Part shown: in pieces, positions 32,016-41,199 of the stretch
How the letters are laid out: each line of letters begins with the position of its first letter
Numbering within the stretch: the stretch's first letter is position 1
From: a virus
Virus record (IMG/VR): IMGVR_UViG_3300037155_000153
Span: 1 to 46,826 of that record
DNA length: 46,826 nt
Reading direction: 5' to 3' (one strand)
The notes under the pieces: model-generated
What the model was told of the DNA's origin: nothing
Databases searched by the model: none
The model's input: the letters and a program-made list of their open reading frames with translations, nothing else
Made by a program: the position numbers and the translations under genes

Positions 32016-32474
32016 ATGGAAAAGAGACGCAGCATACCGGTAAAGCTATTAGACGGCAAAGAGTATTTGTTCTCCGAGAGAAACAAGGAGGATAGTGATT
32101 TTGCGGCTCTTCAGGACAGGGTACGGAAACACAATATGCGTCTTATTCAAGACAGCGTAACAGTTCCTGAGGAGCGCCTTACTTTGCTGGCGGCTGAGAT
32201 GCGGCGTGAATATTCCATACAGATGGTTCTAACACATATTATGAGCAGCACGGGGGAACTACTCCGTGTTGCTTTTGATAGTTTTAAGATTGAAAACCCG
32301 GGAATTAGTTTTGAGGAGTTTCATGATATATTTCCGGCTGATGATGTAGAAATACTGAGTAATCTTATTATTCAGTTAGAGGGGGACCAGAAGTCAAAGT
32401 TATTTTCAGAAAAAAAAAAGAGGAAAGGACTTCAAATACCGTTTCTCACGAAATTACAATCCCGCTTCTCTTAA
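32016..32474 (+). CDS. Tail assembly chaperone, short form (G-like)
   Basis: A 152-residue product of the unshifted frame: RSIPVKLLDGKEYLFSERNK, a helical middle and TAA at 32472-32474. It lies between the tail tube and tape measure genes. Near its end is a run of ten A (32410-32419), at which ribosomes can slip to make the longer product. The abundant short form and rare long form together guide tail tube polymerisation on the tape measure in lambda-like systems. Confidence 0.8.
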   Translation: MEKRRSIPVKLLDGKEYLFSERNKEDSDFAALQDRVRKHNMRLIQDSVTVPEERLTLLAAEMRREYSIQMVLTHIMSSTGELLRVAFDSFKIENPGISFEEFHDIFPADDVEILSNLIIQLEGDQKSKLFSEKKKRKGLQIPFLTKLQSRFS

Positions 32475-32665
32475 ATACTTATCCATTTCTTTCACTTGAC
32501 AACATAGGCAAGCTGACCAGGCGTCAGTATAAAAAGCTTGTGAGCCAAATTTCCAATATTAATAATTACAGATTGTCCGGGGAGCTGGTGGCGGAGACAG
32601 AAGAGGCGCGGGATGAGCGGATAAACGCAGAAATACAACGCAGGATAAAGGAGAACAGGTTTTAA
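32016..32665 (+). CDS. Tail assembly chaperone, -1 frameshift form (GT-like)
   Basis: Slipping back one base in the GAAAAAAAAAAG run (32409-32420) opens a frame that reads KEERTSNTVSHEITIPLLLN, TYPFLSLDNIGKLTRRQYKK, LVSQISNINNYRLSGELVAE and ends at TAA 32663-32665, overlapping the tape measure ATG by one base. Product about 216 residues. The extension fills the otherwise unassigned 190 bp before the tape measure gene, which is the classical arrangement for lambda G/GT. Confidence 0.8.
32410..32419 (+). promoter_or_regulatory. Programmed -1 frameshift site (A10)
   Basis: Ten consecutive A, read GAA AAA AAA AAG in the zero frame. A-rich slippery runs of this type support -1 slippage of tRNA-Lys. 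Both frames are open across it and the shifted one reaches the tape measure start. Confidence 0.75.
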
Positions 32666-35481
32666 TGGAAGATGTATCCAAACTTGTAATTGATATTGAA
32701 GCCAGGTTAACTAACCTGGAGAAGAATCTGAAATCTGCTGAAAAGATGGGAGTTGATTCTGTAGGGAGAATGGAGCAGATATTCCAGAAAGCACAGATGC
32801 GGTTTAATGATTCATTGGCTAAGAAAAGTATATCCGAGATTGAGCAACAGGTTGTAAAGCTTCGCGCGGCTCTTGAGAAAAGGATGGAGATGGGTGCGCC
32901 ATTAGGACAACTGGAGATATTGAAAACCTCATTGAATAAGGCGGAGAATGCGGCGGCTCAGTTTAAGAAGAAAGCGGAAGAACCAGTAAGCGGGACCGGA
33001 ATGTTCGGGGATTTTGGAACTAAGATAAAGGCAATGGCCACACAGCTATTGGGTGTTTTAGCAACAATGCTGGCGTTCCAGAAAGTGAAGCAGTTTATCG
33101 GTGATGCAATGGGGGCCTTTGAGGGGAGGCAGGAATCTCTTTTAGGTGTTGATTCAATTATAAAATCAATGGGAAAGGATTCAGAGTTTACTTCGGATGG
33201 ATTGCTGCAGATGTCTAAACAATTATCATCATTTAATAAGTACCGGTTTAAGGTAGGAGAGATTCTGGACCTGCAAGGATTTCTGCTGACACTTGATACG
33301 ATGACGAAGGATCTGATGCCACGGGCAAGCCAGGTAGTAATGGATCTGGCGGCCAAGATGAAAACGGGACTGGTGGAAGCTGCTAAGGCCGTGGGAATAG
33401 CCCTGGAAGATCCTGAGGGAGGACTGAACCGGTTTAGAAGATCAGGGATAATATTTACTGTTGCACAGAAAGAAGTGATAAAATCACTTGTTGAAGCCGG
33501 AGACAAAGCAGGTGCGCAGGCGAAAATATTTGAACTTCTGGAAAATAAGGTTGGAGGGTATGCCCGGAATACTACTACTAATTATGGATTGTTAAAGAAT
33601 GGGCTATCTGTTGCTTTTGGAGCAATGGAAAGAACTATAGGAGGATTTCTTGTTAATGCGGTTGGCCCATTATTCCAGTCATTAACTGCTTTAGTACCAA
33701 AAGATACTTATGAGGAATTCAACAAACTTTCTGTTGCAATAAAAAACACAAACAACGCTATAATTCCTGCTATTGCCAGTTATGAAAATCTTAAGGCAAA
33801 GGGTACGCTTAACAAAGAAGAAAGTGAGAAATTAAAAACCGCAATTGAGCAGATAGCCGCGGCGTTTCCAGAAGCAATAACGGAATGGGACAAATATGGG
33901 AACGCAATTGACATAAGTACCGGCAAGCTAAAGGACCTGATTGAACAGCAGAAAATAGCCGGGCAAACCCTTAAGGATCTTTCGCTTCAGGAGGTTTATA
34001 ACGAATACGGAAAGCTTCAACAGCAAATTGAAGCTAATAAATTCAAGATGACCCAGAAGACCTATACTACCGGTGAATCAGATGCTCCAATGGAATATAC
34101 GAAAACAGATTACAGCAGGATGCAGGAAGAAAATCAGGCTTATGGAAAGCAGATGAAGGAGCTGGAGGAGAGGAGGAATGTTCTTTTAGGAAGGGAAACA
34201 AAAGGATCAACTATAACGCCCGGGAAGACAGATCCTACAAAAACCCAAATGGAGATACTGCAGCAGAATCTGGAAGCGACAAAAACTTTATTAGCGGCCA
34301 GACAGAAACTACAGGAAGAGGCAATAACCAGCGAGTACCTACGTGAAAAAACACGAATAGATAATACTTACAAGCTTGCCCTGGTAGATATTGAGAACAA
34401 GAAAAAGCTTGCTACTAAGGAGAAACCGGTATCAGATGCGGCTCTTAATAAGGAAAAAGAAGCGGCCAAAATAGTACATGATGCTGATATGCTGAAACTG
34501 GACCGGGAAACGGATGCAAGAAAAATAAAAGAAACTGAGGAACTGCTTAAAACTATCTGGGCTATGGAGGGGAAATATGCAGGTGAACTGAAGGACCTGG
34601 AGAGGCAGAAATATGAGGCACAGATAAAGGATTATTCACTTACAGTTGATGATTACAGTAAACATCTTGACAGGCTGAGAGATCTGGATATAAAAGCGAT
34701 GGAGAGGAAGAACCTGGACATAAGAAAATATAATATGCAGAACATTCCCTACTTCATGCTTAAGATGGCTTTTCCTCTTCAGGAAATTGATATTGCTGAT
34801 TATTCAACTGGTAAAAGTAAAGATAATGCTTCAGCAACAGATACTTATTCAAATGGGAAAAAGGATAAGGACTTAAAGGAATGGGAAAAAGATAATAAAA
34901 TTTTTGCAGAAGCAGCTAAACACGGCATAACTTCTATTACCTCTGAATGGAGCAGTGCATTGAGTGAATGGATAACTAAAGGGAAAACTTTTGCAGATGC
35001 AACTACACACATGTGGACTAATATGGCTAATTCTATTATTGACCAGTTGATAAAAATAGGTGTGCAGTTTGCACTGCTATCCGCAGCGGAGGGTTTGTTC
35101 GGCGCAGGTACCGGCGGATTTGGTGGGTTCCTAATTAAGGCGCTTGGAGGGCATACGGGAGGGACTTTCAGCAAGGATGGAGTTCAGAGAATGTCAGGCG
35201 GAGGAACGGCGCGGGTGCCGATGGGTTACAGGGATGATTCATATTTGGTTGCAGTTGAAAGCGATGAGGATCTGCATGTTACGCCAGCCGGCCAGACCAG
35301 GAGTAATGATATTGAACAGGCAGCGATTTCGAGGAAGCTTTCAGTGCTTAACGCAAATATTGTTGATGGGAATAATAAGCAAAAGAAACAGGGTCCGGTG
35401 GAAGTGATTGGGAAGATTGGGAATGATGCTGTTTACTTATCATCAGACCGTGGCGGGAAAATTTACAGGAGCCAAAGATAA
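32665..35481 (+). CDS. Tape measure protein
   Basis: A 938-residue protein, the longest in the tail block apart from the fibre. It has helical coils at the N-terminus (LVIDIEARLTNLEKNLKSAE), a hydrophobic patch near 125-145 (MATQLLGVLATMLAFQ), an APLGQLEILK region, long charged helices (about 540-680) and a glycine-rich end (LFGAGTGGFGGFLIKALGGH). Such proteins set tail length, about 0.15 nm per residue, which would give a tail near 140 nm, and later pass into the host membrane. Its stop overlaps the next start (TAATG). Confidence 0.85.
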   Translation: MEDVSKLVIDIEARLTNLEKNLKSAEKMGVDSVGRMEQIFQKAQMRFNDSLAKKSISEIEQQVVKLRAALEKRMEMGAPLGQLEILKTSLNKAENAAAQFKKKAEEPVSGTGMFGDFGTKIKAMATQLLGVLATMLAFQKVKQFIGDAMGAFEGRQESLLGVDSIIKSMGKDSEFTSDGLLQMSKQLSSFNKYRFKVGEILDLQGFLLTLDTMTKDLMPRASQVVMDLAAKMKTGLVEAAKAVGIALEDPEGGLNRFRRSGIIFTVAQKEVIKSLVEAGDKAGAQAKIFELLENKVGGYARNTTTNYGLLKNGLSVAFGAMERTIGGFLVNAVGPLFQSLTALVPKDTYEEFNKLSVAIKNTNNAIIPAIASYENLKAKGTLNKEESEKLKTAIEQIAAAFPEAITEWDKYGNAIDISTGKLKDLIEQQKIAGQTLKDLSLQEVYNEYGKLQQQIEANKFKMTQKTYTTGESDAPMEYTKTDYSRMQEENQAYGKQMKELEERRNVLLGRETKGSTITPGKTDPTKTQMEILQQNLEATKTLLAARQKLQEEAITSEYLREKTRIDNTYKLALVDIENKKKLATKEKPVSDAALNKEKEAAKIVHDADMLKLDRETDARKIKETEELLKTIWAMEGKYAGELKDLERQKYEAQIKDYSLTVDDYSKHLDRLRDLDIKAMERKNLDIRKYNMQNIPYFMLKMAFPLQEIDIADYSTGKSKDNASATDTYSNGKKDKDLKEWEKDNKIFAEAAKHGITSITSEWSSALSEWITKGKTFADATTHMWTNMANSIIDQLIKIGVQFALLSAAEGLFGAGTGGFGGFLIKALGGHTGGTFSKDGVQRMSGGGTARVPMGYRDDSYLVAVESDEDLHVTPAGQTRSNDIEQAAISRKLSVLNANIVDGNNKQKKQGPVEVIGKIGNDAVYLSSDRGGKIYRSQR

Positions 35482-37046
35482 TGGGTAAGGTTACAATTAC
35501 TACATCGGTTCAGCAGGTTGGAGATGATACCGCGCAGTTGATTCTTTCTATTCCTGTAGCAGGATCTGACGAGAGCTGGAATGCCCTTGAGCATGGAATT
35601 AGGATTGAGAAATGGGGAAAGATTCAGTGGCAATATGTTATAGATGATCCATTAATGGTACCGGGAATTTACAACTGCCAGATAGGAGATATGGATAAGG
35701 AATTGAATGCTTTGCTTTATGGTACTGATATCAGTTTTAGTATTGGTAATTATCCTTCAGTGGAAGTGAAGATAAACGGAGCTTCAAAGTTTAACGGCGA
35801 TGTGCAGGAACAGGGTGGAATGCTATGGGATGAGGGTACGCGAACTATTGATTTTACTTTTACCCCGGGGACAATGGTGCTGAATACAACAAGGGTGTAT
35901 GCTAAGGACTGTGATACTACTGCAGCAGCGATAAGAGGCGCTGTAGCTGATGGAGACACTGTAATTGTAACAACTGATACGGCCGGAGCGCATATCCCTA
36001 GATATTTGCTGGGGACAATGGTGGAGATATATGATGTTGTAGGAATGACTGATATAAATGGATTATTTAAGATATCTGAAATATTCTATGATGCCGCCGA
36101 TGCTGCTATTACATATAAGTTTAGAATAAATGTTGGAACCGGACAGACTTATTCGAGTGGGGGGACCGCAAAACAACATGTAGATTATAACCCTTTTGAT
36201 TATGCTTTTAATGGATATTATCCAATTAAACAGATCCTGGGAGATATTTTTAGATTAGTTAATGCAGATCTGACAGATGACCAGGTGGAAATATTCCATG
36301 ATTGGATTTTCAGGGGGATAAAGTTTTATTCAATACCCAGATATCCTGTTGATGATATTGCTTTTACTGAATTGGCCCCGGGTGTGAACACGCTTTATTT
36401 TAATCCCAATACGGGAATAAGTAACGTTGGTGATGTATTAAAAAGGCTGGCAGTTGATTTCTGTTCTTTTGCAGGAATGGTGGACAAAAACACGCCATTC
36501 TTTAAGAAGTTGTTTCATTATAATGCTGATAATCTGCAACAATTGGGGATGGTGAAGGACCGTAAGTTTAATTATAAATATTGTTTGCTTGAATTCGTCA
36601 GGGTGGATGGGATTAAATGGCTGGCGGTAAATCCACCGGTATATTACAAAGGACGTGAATCCGGACTGGACGAAAGAAACCTTGATATAAGCTTGTTAAA
36701 TGGGTTTACTTATTATGATGACGCAAATTTTTCTTCAACAATTAACGCAAATATAGACAGGGGTTCAGGGAATGAAATTTATCATATACTGCAAGGAAAA
36801 GACCCGAACCTGCTTAGCGGCGCATTGGCTGACAGTGGGAAACTAGCGGCTGAGTTTTGGTATGTGAGTAGAGGAAATATTCTGAAATGCCGGGAAGATA
36901 AGATTACTGTAGTGGGTATTGGTTATGATTATCTGAAGGATTTTCCAGACCAGGGAAGGAAGTATGAGCCGATCGGGCTTACGCTGGATCTGGATCTTGG
37001 AGAGGCTGAGTTTGACGCAATATATATGGGTGAGGTGGAAGCATGA
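35481..37046 (+). CDS. Tail tip/distal tail protein
   Basis: A 521-residue beta-rich protein directly after the tape measure. It has NALEHGIRIEKWGKIQWQYV, a middle insert (GAHIPRYLLGTMVEIYDVVG, then MTDINGLFKIS ... TYSSGGTAK) that parallels the insert in the tail tube protein, and a later hub-like part (DVLKRLAVDFCSFAGMVDKN). Position suggests a baseplate hub or distal tail protein. No enzymatic motif seen. Confidence 0.55.
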   Translation: MGKVTITTSVQQVGDDTAQLILSIPVAGSDESWNALEHGIRIEKWGKIQWQYVIDDPLMVPGIYNCQIGDMDKELNALLYGTDISFSIGNYPSVEVKINGASKFNGDVQEQGGMLWDEGTRTIDFTFTPGTMVLNTTRVYAKDCDTTAAAIRGAVADGDTVIVTTDTAGAHIPRYLLGTMVEIYDVVGMTDINGLFKISEIFYDAADAAITYKFRINVGTGQTYSSGGTAKQHVDYNPFDYAFNGYYPIKQILGDIFRLVNADLTDDQVEIFHDWIFRGIKFYSIPRYPVDDIAFTELAPGVNTLYFNPNTGISNVGDVLKRLAVDFCSFAGMVDKNTPFFKKLFHYNADNLQQLGMVKDRKFNYKYCLLEFVRVDGIKWLAVNPPVYYKGRESGLDERNLDISLLNGFTYYDDANFSSTINANIDRGSGNEIYHILQGKDPNLLSGALADSGKLAAEFWYVSRGNILKCREDKITVVGIGYDYLKDFPDQGRKYEPIGLTLDLDLGEAEFDAIYMGEVEA

Positions 37047-37528
37047 GTATGAGAGGGATACAAACCGCGAAATTAGTATTTGATTTAGGCGGAGATGATG
37101 AACAAACAGTTATGCTTGGATATTATAATGTAGTAAAGAATAAGCCGGAATTGCTTTATTTTGAGCATGAAGGTTCTATTGACGGGGAAAGGGATTCAAG
37201 ATTAAAAGCAGTGCATGTATCATTTGATTTTGATGTAAATCTATGGAAATATGGTACACCAGGCAGTAAATTCAACGAGATAATGGGTTTATTAGGAAAG
37301 AAATTTGTGTTTTGGCTTCATAAGGATGGTCTTCCATTTAAGAAAATTAGTGGGGATAACGCGTTATTTATAATAAAAGAATATGAAGAATATTATAAGA
37401 CTACAACTGATTGGAAGGACGGATTAAAGATAACGATAGAAAGTCAAAATCCTATAGACCCATTACTACCTGATCCGATAGTTGTAGAACCAAGTGAAAT
37501 AATAATGACACCAGGAGTTTATTTATGA
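37043..37528 (+). CDS. Small tail protein
   Basis: A 161-residue beta-rich protein (KLVFDLGGDDEQTVMLGYYN; LYFEHEGSIDGERDSRLKAV). It overlaps both the tail tip gene and the fibre gene by 4 nt, so it is made with them. Possibly links hub and fibre; not recognised. Confidence 0.5.
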   Translation: MSMRGIQTAKLVFDLGGDDEQTVMLGYYNVVKNKPELLYFEHEGSIDGERDSRLKAVHVSFDFDVNLWKYGTPGSKFNEIMGLLGKKFVFWLHKDGLPFKKISGDNALFIIKEYEEYYKTTTDWKDGLKITIESQNPIDPLLPDPIVVEPSEIIMTPGVYL

Positions 37529-40524
37529 GAACCTCAAAGTTTTTAACTATTCTGAAAACAGTAAATAATGTTCCAATAGTGACAGGTGTTTTTGAGATAA
37601 TTCCTTATGGGAATATTTATCCAAGCGGTGCACTGGCTTTAACAAATGAGCATGATGGGATATGGAGCCGGGCCGGCGCTCCTGATGGAGAGTATAGTTT
37701 GTATTATAATGGAGTGGTTTGTCCATCTTATCAGAGATTCTGGGTTGGTGATAATAAAATTAGCCTTGTAGCTGATAATTTCAATGAAGACGGTGCACCA
37801 AAACTGGATTATGCGGCGGGGAAGAATAAGTTTAATAAAGATACCGCCATATCCGGGATGTATATTCCAACTTCTACAGGCATAATAACCGCAGCTTCAA
37901 ATTGCGTAATAAGTGATTTTATTCCTGTTAGCGCGGGGGAAATTTATGTTTTATCCGGTATCCGCGATATTGATTTTTCAACAAACAAATATATAAATTG
38001 GGTGGGATTATATGATGAAAACCGTGATCCTATTACTCCATATTGCATTACATCGGATGAACATTTGCCTTTTACTATTCCTGCTGGGTGCTATTATGTG
38101 GTTATCCAATTATCATATTCTGAGGCATCACCAAACTATAATTTAGTGCAATTAGAAAAAGGTTTGGTTGTTACTGATTTTGAGTCTTATGCGCTGGAAT
38201 CGTTTGCCTCTGGATTCAGGGACAAAATAAATACAATTGAATATGTTTACAAGCCAGGGAAGAATTTAATTACTTCGCAAGGTTTTAACCATAGATATAT
38301 ATTAACTACTGATGGCTCTACAACTACGGGCAGTTCGACAGAACAAATGACATCATTTATTGAGATAGATCCCTTTAAAGTTTATACCTTCCGGGCAAAG
38401 ATTCTTAATATCCCCTATGGGTGGAATTTCTGGGGCGCATATTATGATAAAAATTTCAGTTTAATTACGAAGACCAGTCTTGGACTTGATTCTTATTCAC
38501 AAAAGTTTTTAGTTCCTGCTCCAGGGTTTGAAAATTATTATACTTATAAATTATTCCCCCCCACAAATGCAAAATATTTAAGACTTGTTGTTTGCTTTGA
38601 TGGAACCGGAATTGACCTGACAACCCTTCAATTAGAGGAGGGAGCTTATCCTACGACTTTTGAAAACTATTATTCAACAAGAAATCTGATCAGCGTAAAT
38701 AACGCTGATTACCATGGTGATATTCAAACGAGTCAGTGGGATAAAAAGAAAGCTGTATTTTTGGGCGATTCAATTACATATATGAATGTTTGGCAGCCAA
38801 AAGTTTGCAATGCATTAGGCATAATTTATAATATTCAGGAGCTTTTAACAGGCATTGGAGCGCATAAGCAAACTGCACTGGGCGGTTCTACCATAGCGCC
38901 GATAATAACAGGGGCAACAGGGCAATTGGCAGGAGACAGCATTTACAAAAGATGTGATTCGGTAGTTAGTTATTGTCCTGATTTAATATTTTTATTCGGC
39001 GGTCAAAATGATGTTGGACAGTTTGAAAATGCGCAACAGACTTTAGGCACAAGCGCTGATGCTCCTTATACTGGCGGCGAAGTAACTTACCCGGGTTCAA
39101 GAATAACAACCCCGACTTTCTGCAGTTCATATAAAGGAGTTTTATTAAAATTAATAACTCAAAACCCAAATGCAAAAATATTCGTTTTAACTCCTTATGA
39201 AAGCGGCGGCATTGCAAGAACGGATGGAAGTTTTGGAAACAAAGAAAATTACGTTGAAGCTATAATTGAAATAACAAAACAATATTCCTGCCAGCTGATA
39301 GACCTTTGCCATGAATCCGGGATTACAATAGAGAATAATTCAGTGATGACTATTGATGGGACGCATCCATCGGGCGCGGGAGCTGAAAGAATAGCACAAC
39401 TAATAATTTCTAAAATTGCCGGCTCTGTTTCATCATATAGCAGCCGAATAAATTCTGATATTGGTTCAATGTTTAGCGCGGGTCAACCTGGTGCATACCT
39501 GGGGAATAACAACTGGTTGATCTATGATAACAATAATAACTATCATGAGATGGTGGAGATCCCTGCTTTTAATTGGGACCCGACTAATGGGTTTAGTTCA
39601 ACACAATTACATCCTGTTTTTACAGTTAATGGTGTAAGAAAAAGAATCTTCATAGGCAAATATCAAGCGTCCTATTTGGGTGGACATGCGGTAACGCAGT
39701 TGGATGGGGTTGTAGCACAAACAATTAATTTCGATGATTCAAGTGCGGTTTGTAATAGCCTGAATAATGGGACTACAATTAATGGATTTCACCTTATTAC
39801 CAACGCAGAATGGGCGGCCATTTGTTTGGTATCAAAGAATATAATGGGTGCAACTGAAGTGGCCGGGAACAACAACTTTGGCCGTGACCAGGGCGCTTCA
39901 ACAATTCTGGGGTTAGAGGAACCGGGTGAAACGGGAAACTTTGCCTCAAGCACATCACCGGCTCGCTGGCTGGCCGGAAGTGGCGGAGTTACAACGGCAC
40001 ACGATGGTACAAGTTATGGCATCCGGGACATGAATGGAAATGTCTGGGAATGGGCAAAGGGAATGCGCCTGAACAATGGCGAAATAAACATCATTCCTTT
40101 AAATGATGCGGCTAATCCATCTGCGGATGTTACATCTTCAAGTGTATTATGGAAGGGAATCCTTGAGGATGGCTCTTTAGTTGCACCAGGCACTACCGGG
40201 ACGCTAAAGGTAAACGCGGCGGGACAGATCAGTAAAACAACTACATCCACATCTTCAGCTGAACCTTTTGAGAGTCTCTCCTGTGCTTCAGATGTAAGTG
40301 CGACCAGTGCCGGAGTGGCCCTATTAAAAGCACTTGCTATATACCCATTTGCGTCCGGACTTAATAGTGATTATTTCTGGTTTAACTCCGGGATAGAAGC
40401 TATTCCTGTCCGCGGCGGCACTTGGGGCGATGGTTCCAATGCCGGGCTCCGGGCCCTGGACCTCGGCAATGGCCGTGGCTATGCGAGCTACTACTTCGGT
40501 TTCCGTGTCGCTTTTGTTTATTGA
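37525..40524 (+). CDS. DGR target 2: tail fibre with SGNH hydrolase and variable lectin-fold tip
   Basis: A 999-residue tail fibre. Residues about 95-225 and 245-385 are two similar beta-rich modules, each ending LEKG/LEEG...FE-Y, likely carbohydrate-binding. About 405-635 is an SGNH esterase: GDSIT (block I), GGQNDVG (block III) and DGTHPSG (block V, Asp-His), so it may deacetylate surface glycans. About 665-999 is an FGE-like C-type lectin fold (KRIFIGKYQAS, MNGNVWEWAKGMRLNNGE). Residues 962-999 come from variable repeat 2. The protein probably recognises the host receptor and its tip is diversified by the DGR downstream. Confidence 0.85.
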   Translation: MRTSKFLTILKTVNNVPIVTGVFEIIPYGNIYPSGALALTNEHDGIWSRAGAPDGEYSLYYNGVVCPSYQRFWVGDNKISLVADNFNEDGAPKLDYAAGKNKFNKDTAISGMYIPTSTGIITAASNCVISDFIPVSAGEIYVLSGIRDIDFSTNKYINWVGLYDENRDPITPYCITSDEHLPFTIPAGCYYVVIQLSYSEASPNYNLVQLEKGLVVTDFESYALESFASGFRDKINTIEYVYKPGKNLITSQGFNHRYILTTDGSTTTGSSTEQMTSFIEIDPFKVYTFRAKILNIPYGWNFWGAYYDKNFSLITKTSLGLDSYSQKFLVPAPGFENYYTYKLFPPTNAKYLRLVVCFDGTGIDLTTLQLEEGAYPTTFENYYSTRNLISVNNADYHGDIQTSQWDKKKAVFLGDSITYMNVWQPKVCNALGIIYNIQELLTGIGAHKQTALGGSTIAPIITGATGQLAGDSIYKRCDSVVSYCPDLIFLFGGQNDVGQFENAQQTLGTSADAPYTGGEVTYPGSRITTPTFCSSYKGVLLKLITQNPNAKIFVLTPYESGGIARTDGSFGNKENYVEAIIEITKQYSCQLIDLCHESGITIENNSVMTIDGTHPSGAGAERIAQLIISKIAGSVSSYSSRINSDIGSMFSAGQPGAYLGNNNWLIYDNNNNYHEMVEIPAFNWDPTNGFSSTQLHPVFTVNGVRKRIFIGKYQASYLGGHAVTQLDGVVAQTINFDDSSAVCNSLNNGTTINGFHLITNAEWAAICLVSKNIMGATEVAGNNNFGRDQGASTILGLEEPGETGNFASSTSPARWLAGSGGVTTAHDGTSYGIRDMNGNVWEWAKGMRLNNGEINIIPLNDAANPSADVTSSSVLWKGILEDGSLVAPGTTGTLKVNAAGQISKTTTSTSSAEPFESLSCASDVSATSAGVALLKALAIYPFASGLNSDYFWFNSGIEAIPVRGGTWGDGSNAGLRALDLGNGRGYASYYFGFRVAFVY
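40410..40521 (+). repeat. DGR variable repeat VR2
   Basis: Collinear with the template at 40939-41050. In the first 103 bp (40410-40512) there are 16 differences: 15 at template adenines and one T-to-C (TTG to CTG). As in VR1, the end has TTTGTTT where the template has CTTATTT. It encodes the last residues of the tail fibre, 4 codons before the stop included. Confidence 0.95.
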
Positions 40525-40578
40525 TTTTCTGTCCTTTGTATTCTGGTTCTCTGTTCCTAATTTAATTTGGATGGTTTG

Positions 40579-40908
40579 GTGAATGATCTGTTAATTATTG
40601 AAAAGTGTATTGATTGTTTTAAATATCTGCATAATGCCCTGAACTACTTTCCTAAATCAGAAAAGTTTGTTCTGGCCGCGGATATAAGAAACGAGTTCTT
40701 TGAAATGCTGTCACTCTTTTTGACCGCGAATAAATCACGGGACAAAAAGAAATATTTACATGAGGCTGATATTAAACTTGAACTTTTGAGATTCAAAATC
40801 AGAATAGCAAAAGAGCTTGAGTTGTTAAAGCTAAAGCAATACGAGATTTTATCCAAACAACTCAGTGAGATCGGTAAGATGCTGGGAGGATGGATAAAAA
40901 GTGCATAG
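40579..40908 (+). CDS. avd: DGR accessory protein Avd
   Basis: A 109-residue helical protein from GTG 40579 (TTG 40567 would add four residues). It has the Avd family hallmark PKSEKFVLAADIR at 25-37 and the helical KKKYLHEADIKLELLRFKIR. Avd forms a barrel-shaped pentamer of four-helix bundles that binds template RNA and the reverse transcriptase; it is needed for cDNA synthesis in the Bordetella phage DGR. It lies between the VR2 gene and the TR, the standard order. Confidence 0.85.
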   Translation: MNDLLIIEKCIDCFKYLHNALNYFPKSEKFVLAADIRNEFFEMLSLFLTANKSRDKKKYLHEADIKLELLRFKIRIAKELELLKLKQYEILSKQLSEIGKMLGGWIKSA

Positions 40909-40938
40909 GTTATGTCTGCAACAAGTACGGTTTCCTAT

Positions 40939-41050
40939 CCGCGGCGGCAATTGGAACAATGGTTCCAATGCCGGGCTCCGGGCCTTGAACCTCAACAATG
41001 AACGAGGCAATGCGAACAACAACATCGGTTTCCGTGTCGCTCTTATTTAT
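40939..41050 (+). repeat. DGR template repeat (TR)
   Basis: An adenine-rich repeat with many AAY codons in phase with the targets; read through it would encode RGGNWNNGSNAGLRAL, then NLNNERGNANNNIGFRV. AAY codons allow up to 15 different amino acids without stop codons. VR1 and VR2 both derive from it by changes at adenines. It lies 30 bp after the avd stop and 150 bp before the RT start and would be transcribed into the RNA template. Not thought to be translated. Confidence 0.95.
41024..41050 (+). promoter_or_regulatory. IMH*-like end of the template repeat
   Basis: The end of TR holds the invariant GGTTTCCGTGTCGCT followed by CTTATTTAT. Both VRs have the same 15 bases followed by TTTGTTTWT. 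In known DGRs a small difference of this kind (IMH in VR, IMH* in TR) fixes the direction of information transfer. Assignment is by analogy. Confidence 0.6.
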
Positions 41051-41199
41051 GGCCAGAATTTTAATTTTACGGAATTAAAACAGAGCAATGAACAAAAGGA
41101 GATAATAACCTTGACGATAAATAACCGTCAAAAATATTCTTGTTCTTCCGTGCGGTTAGTAACCGACATACTGGACAATATCGCGCGGGGGACCTTTTA
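41051..41199 (+). other. Spacer between TR and RT, probable template-RNA scaffold
   Basis: 149 bp that could be translated in the TR phase to 41203 but without protein character. In characterised DGRs this spacer is part of the template RNA and binds Avd and RT. It includes a GGGGGA ribosome-binding site (about 41187-41192) for the RT start TTG 41200. Confidence 0.5.

Noticed and set aside
32958-33506. Long minus-strand frame inside the tape measure gene
   Set aside because: Serine-rich product typical of the complement of a helical coding region; the plus-strand gene is certain.
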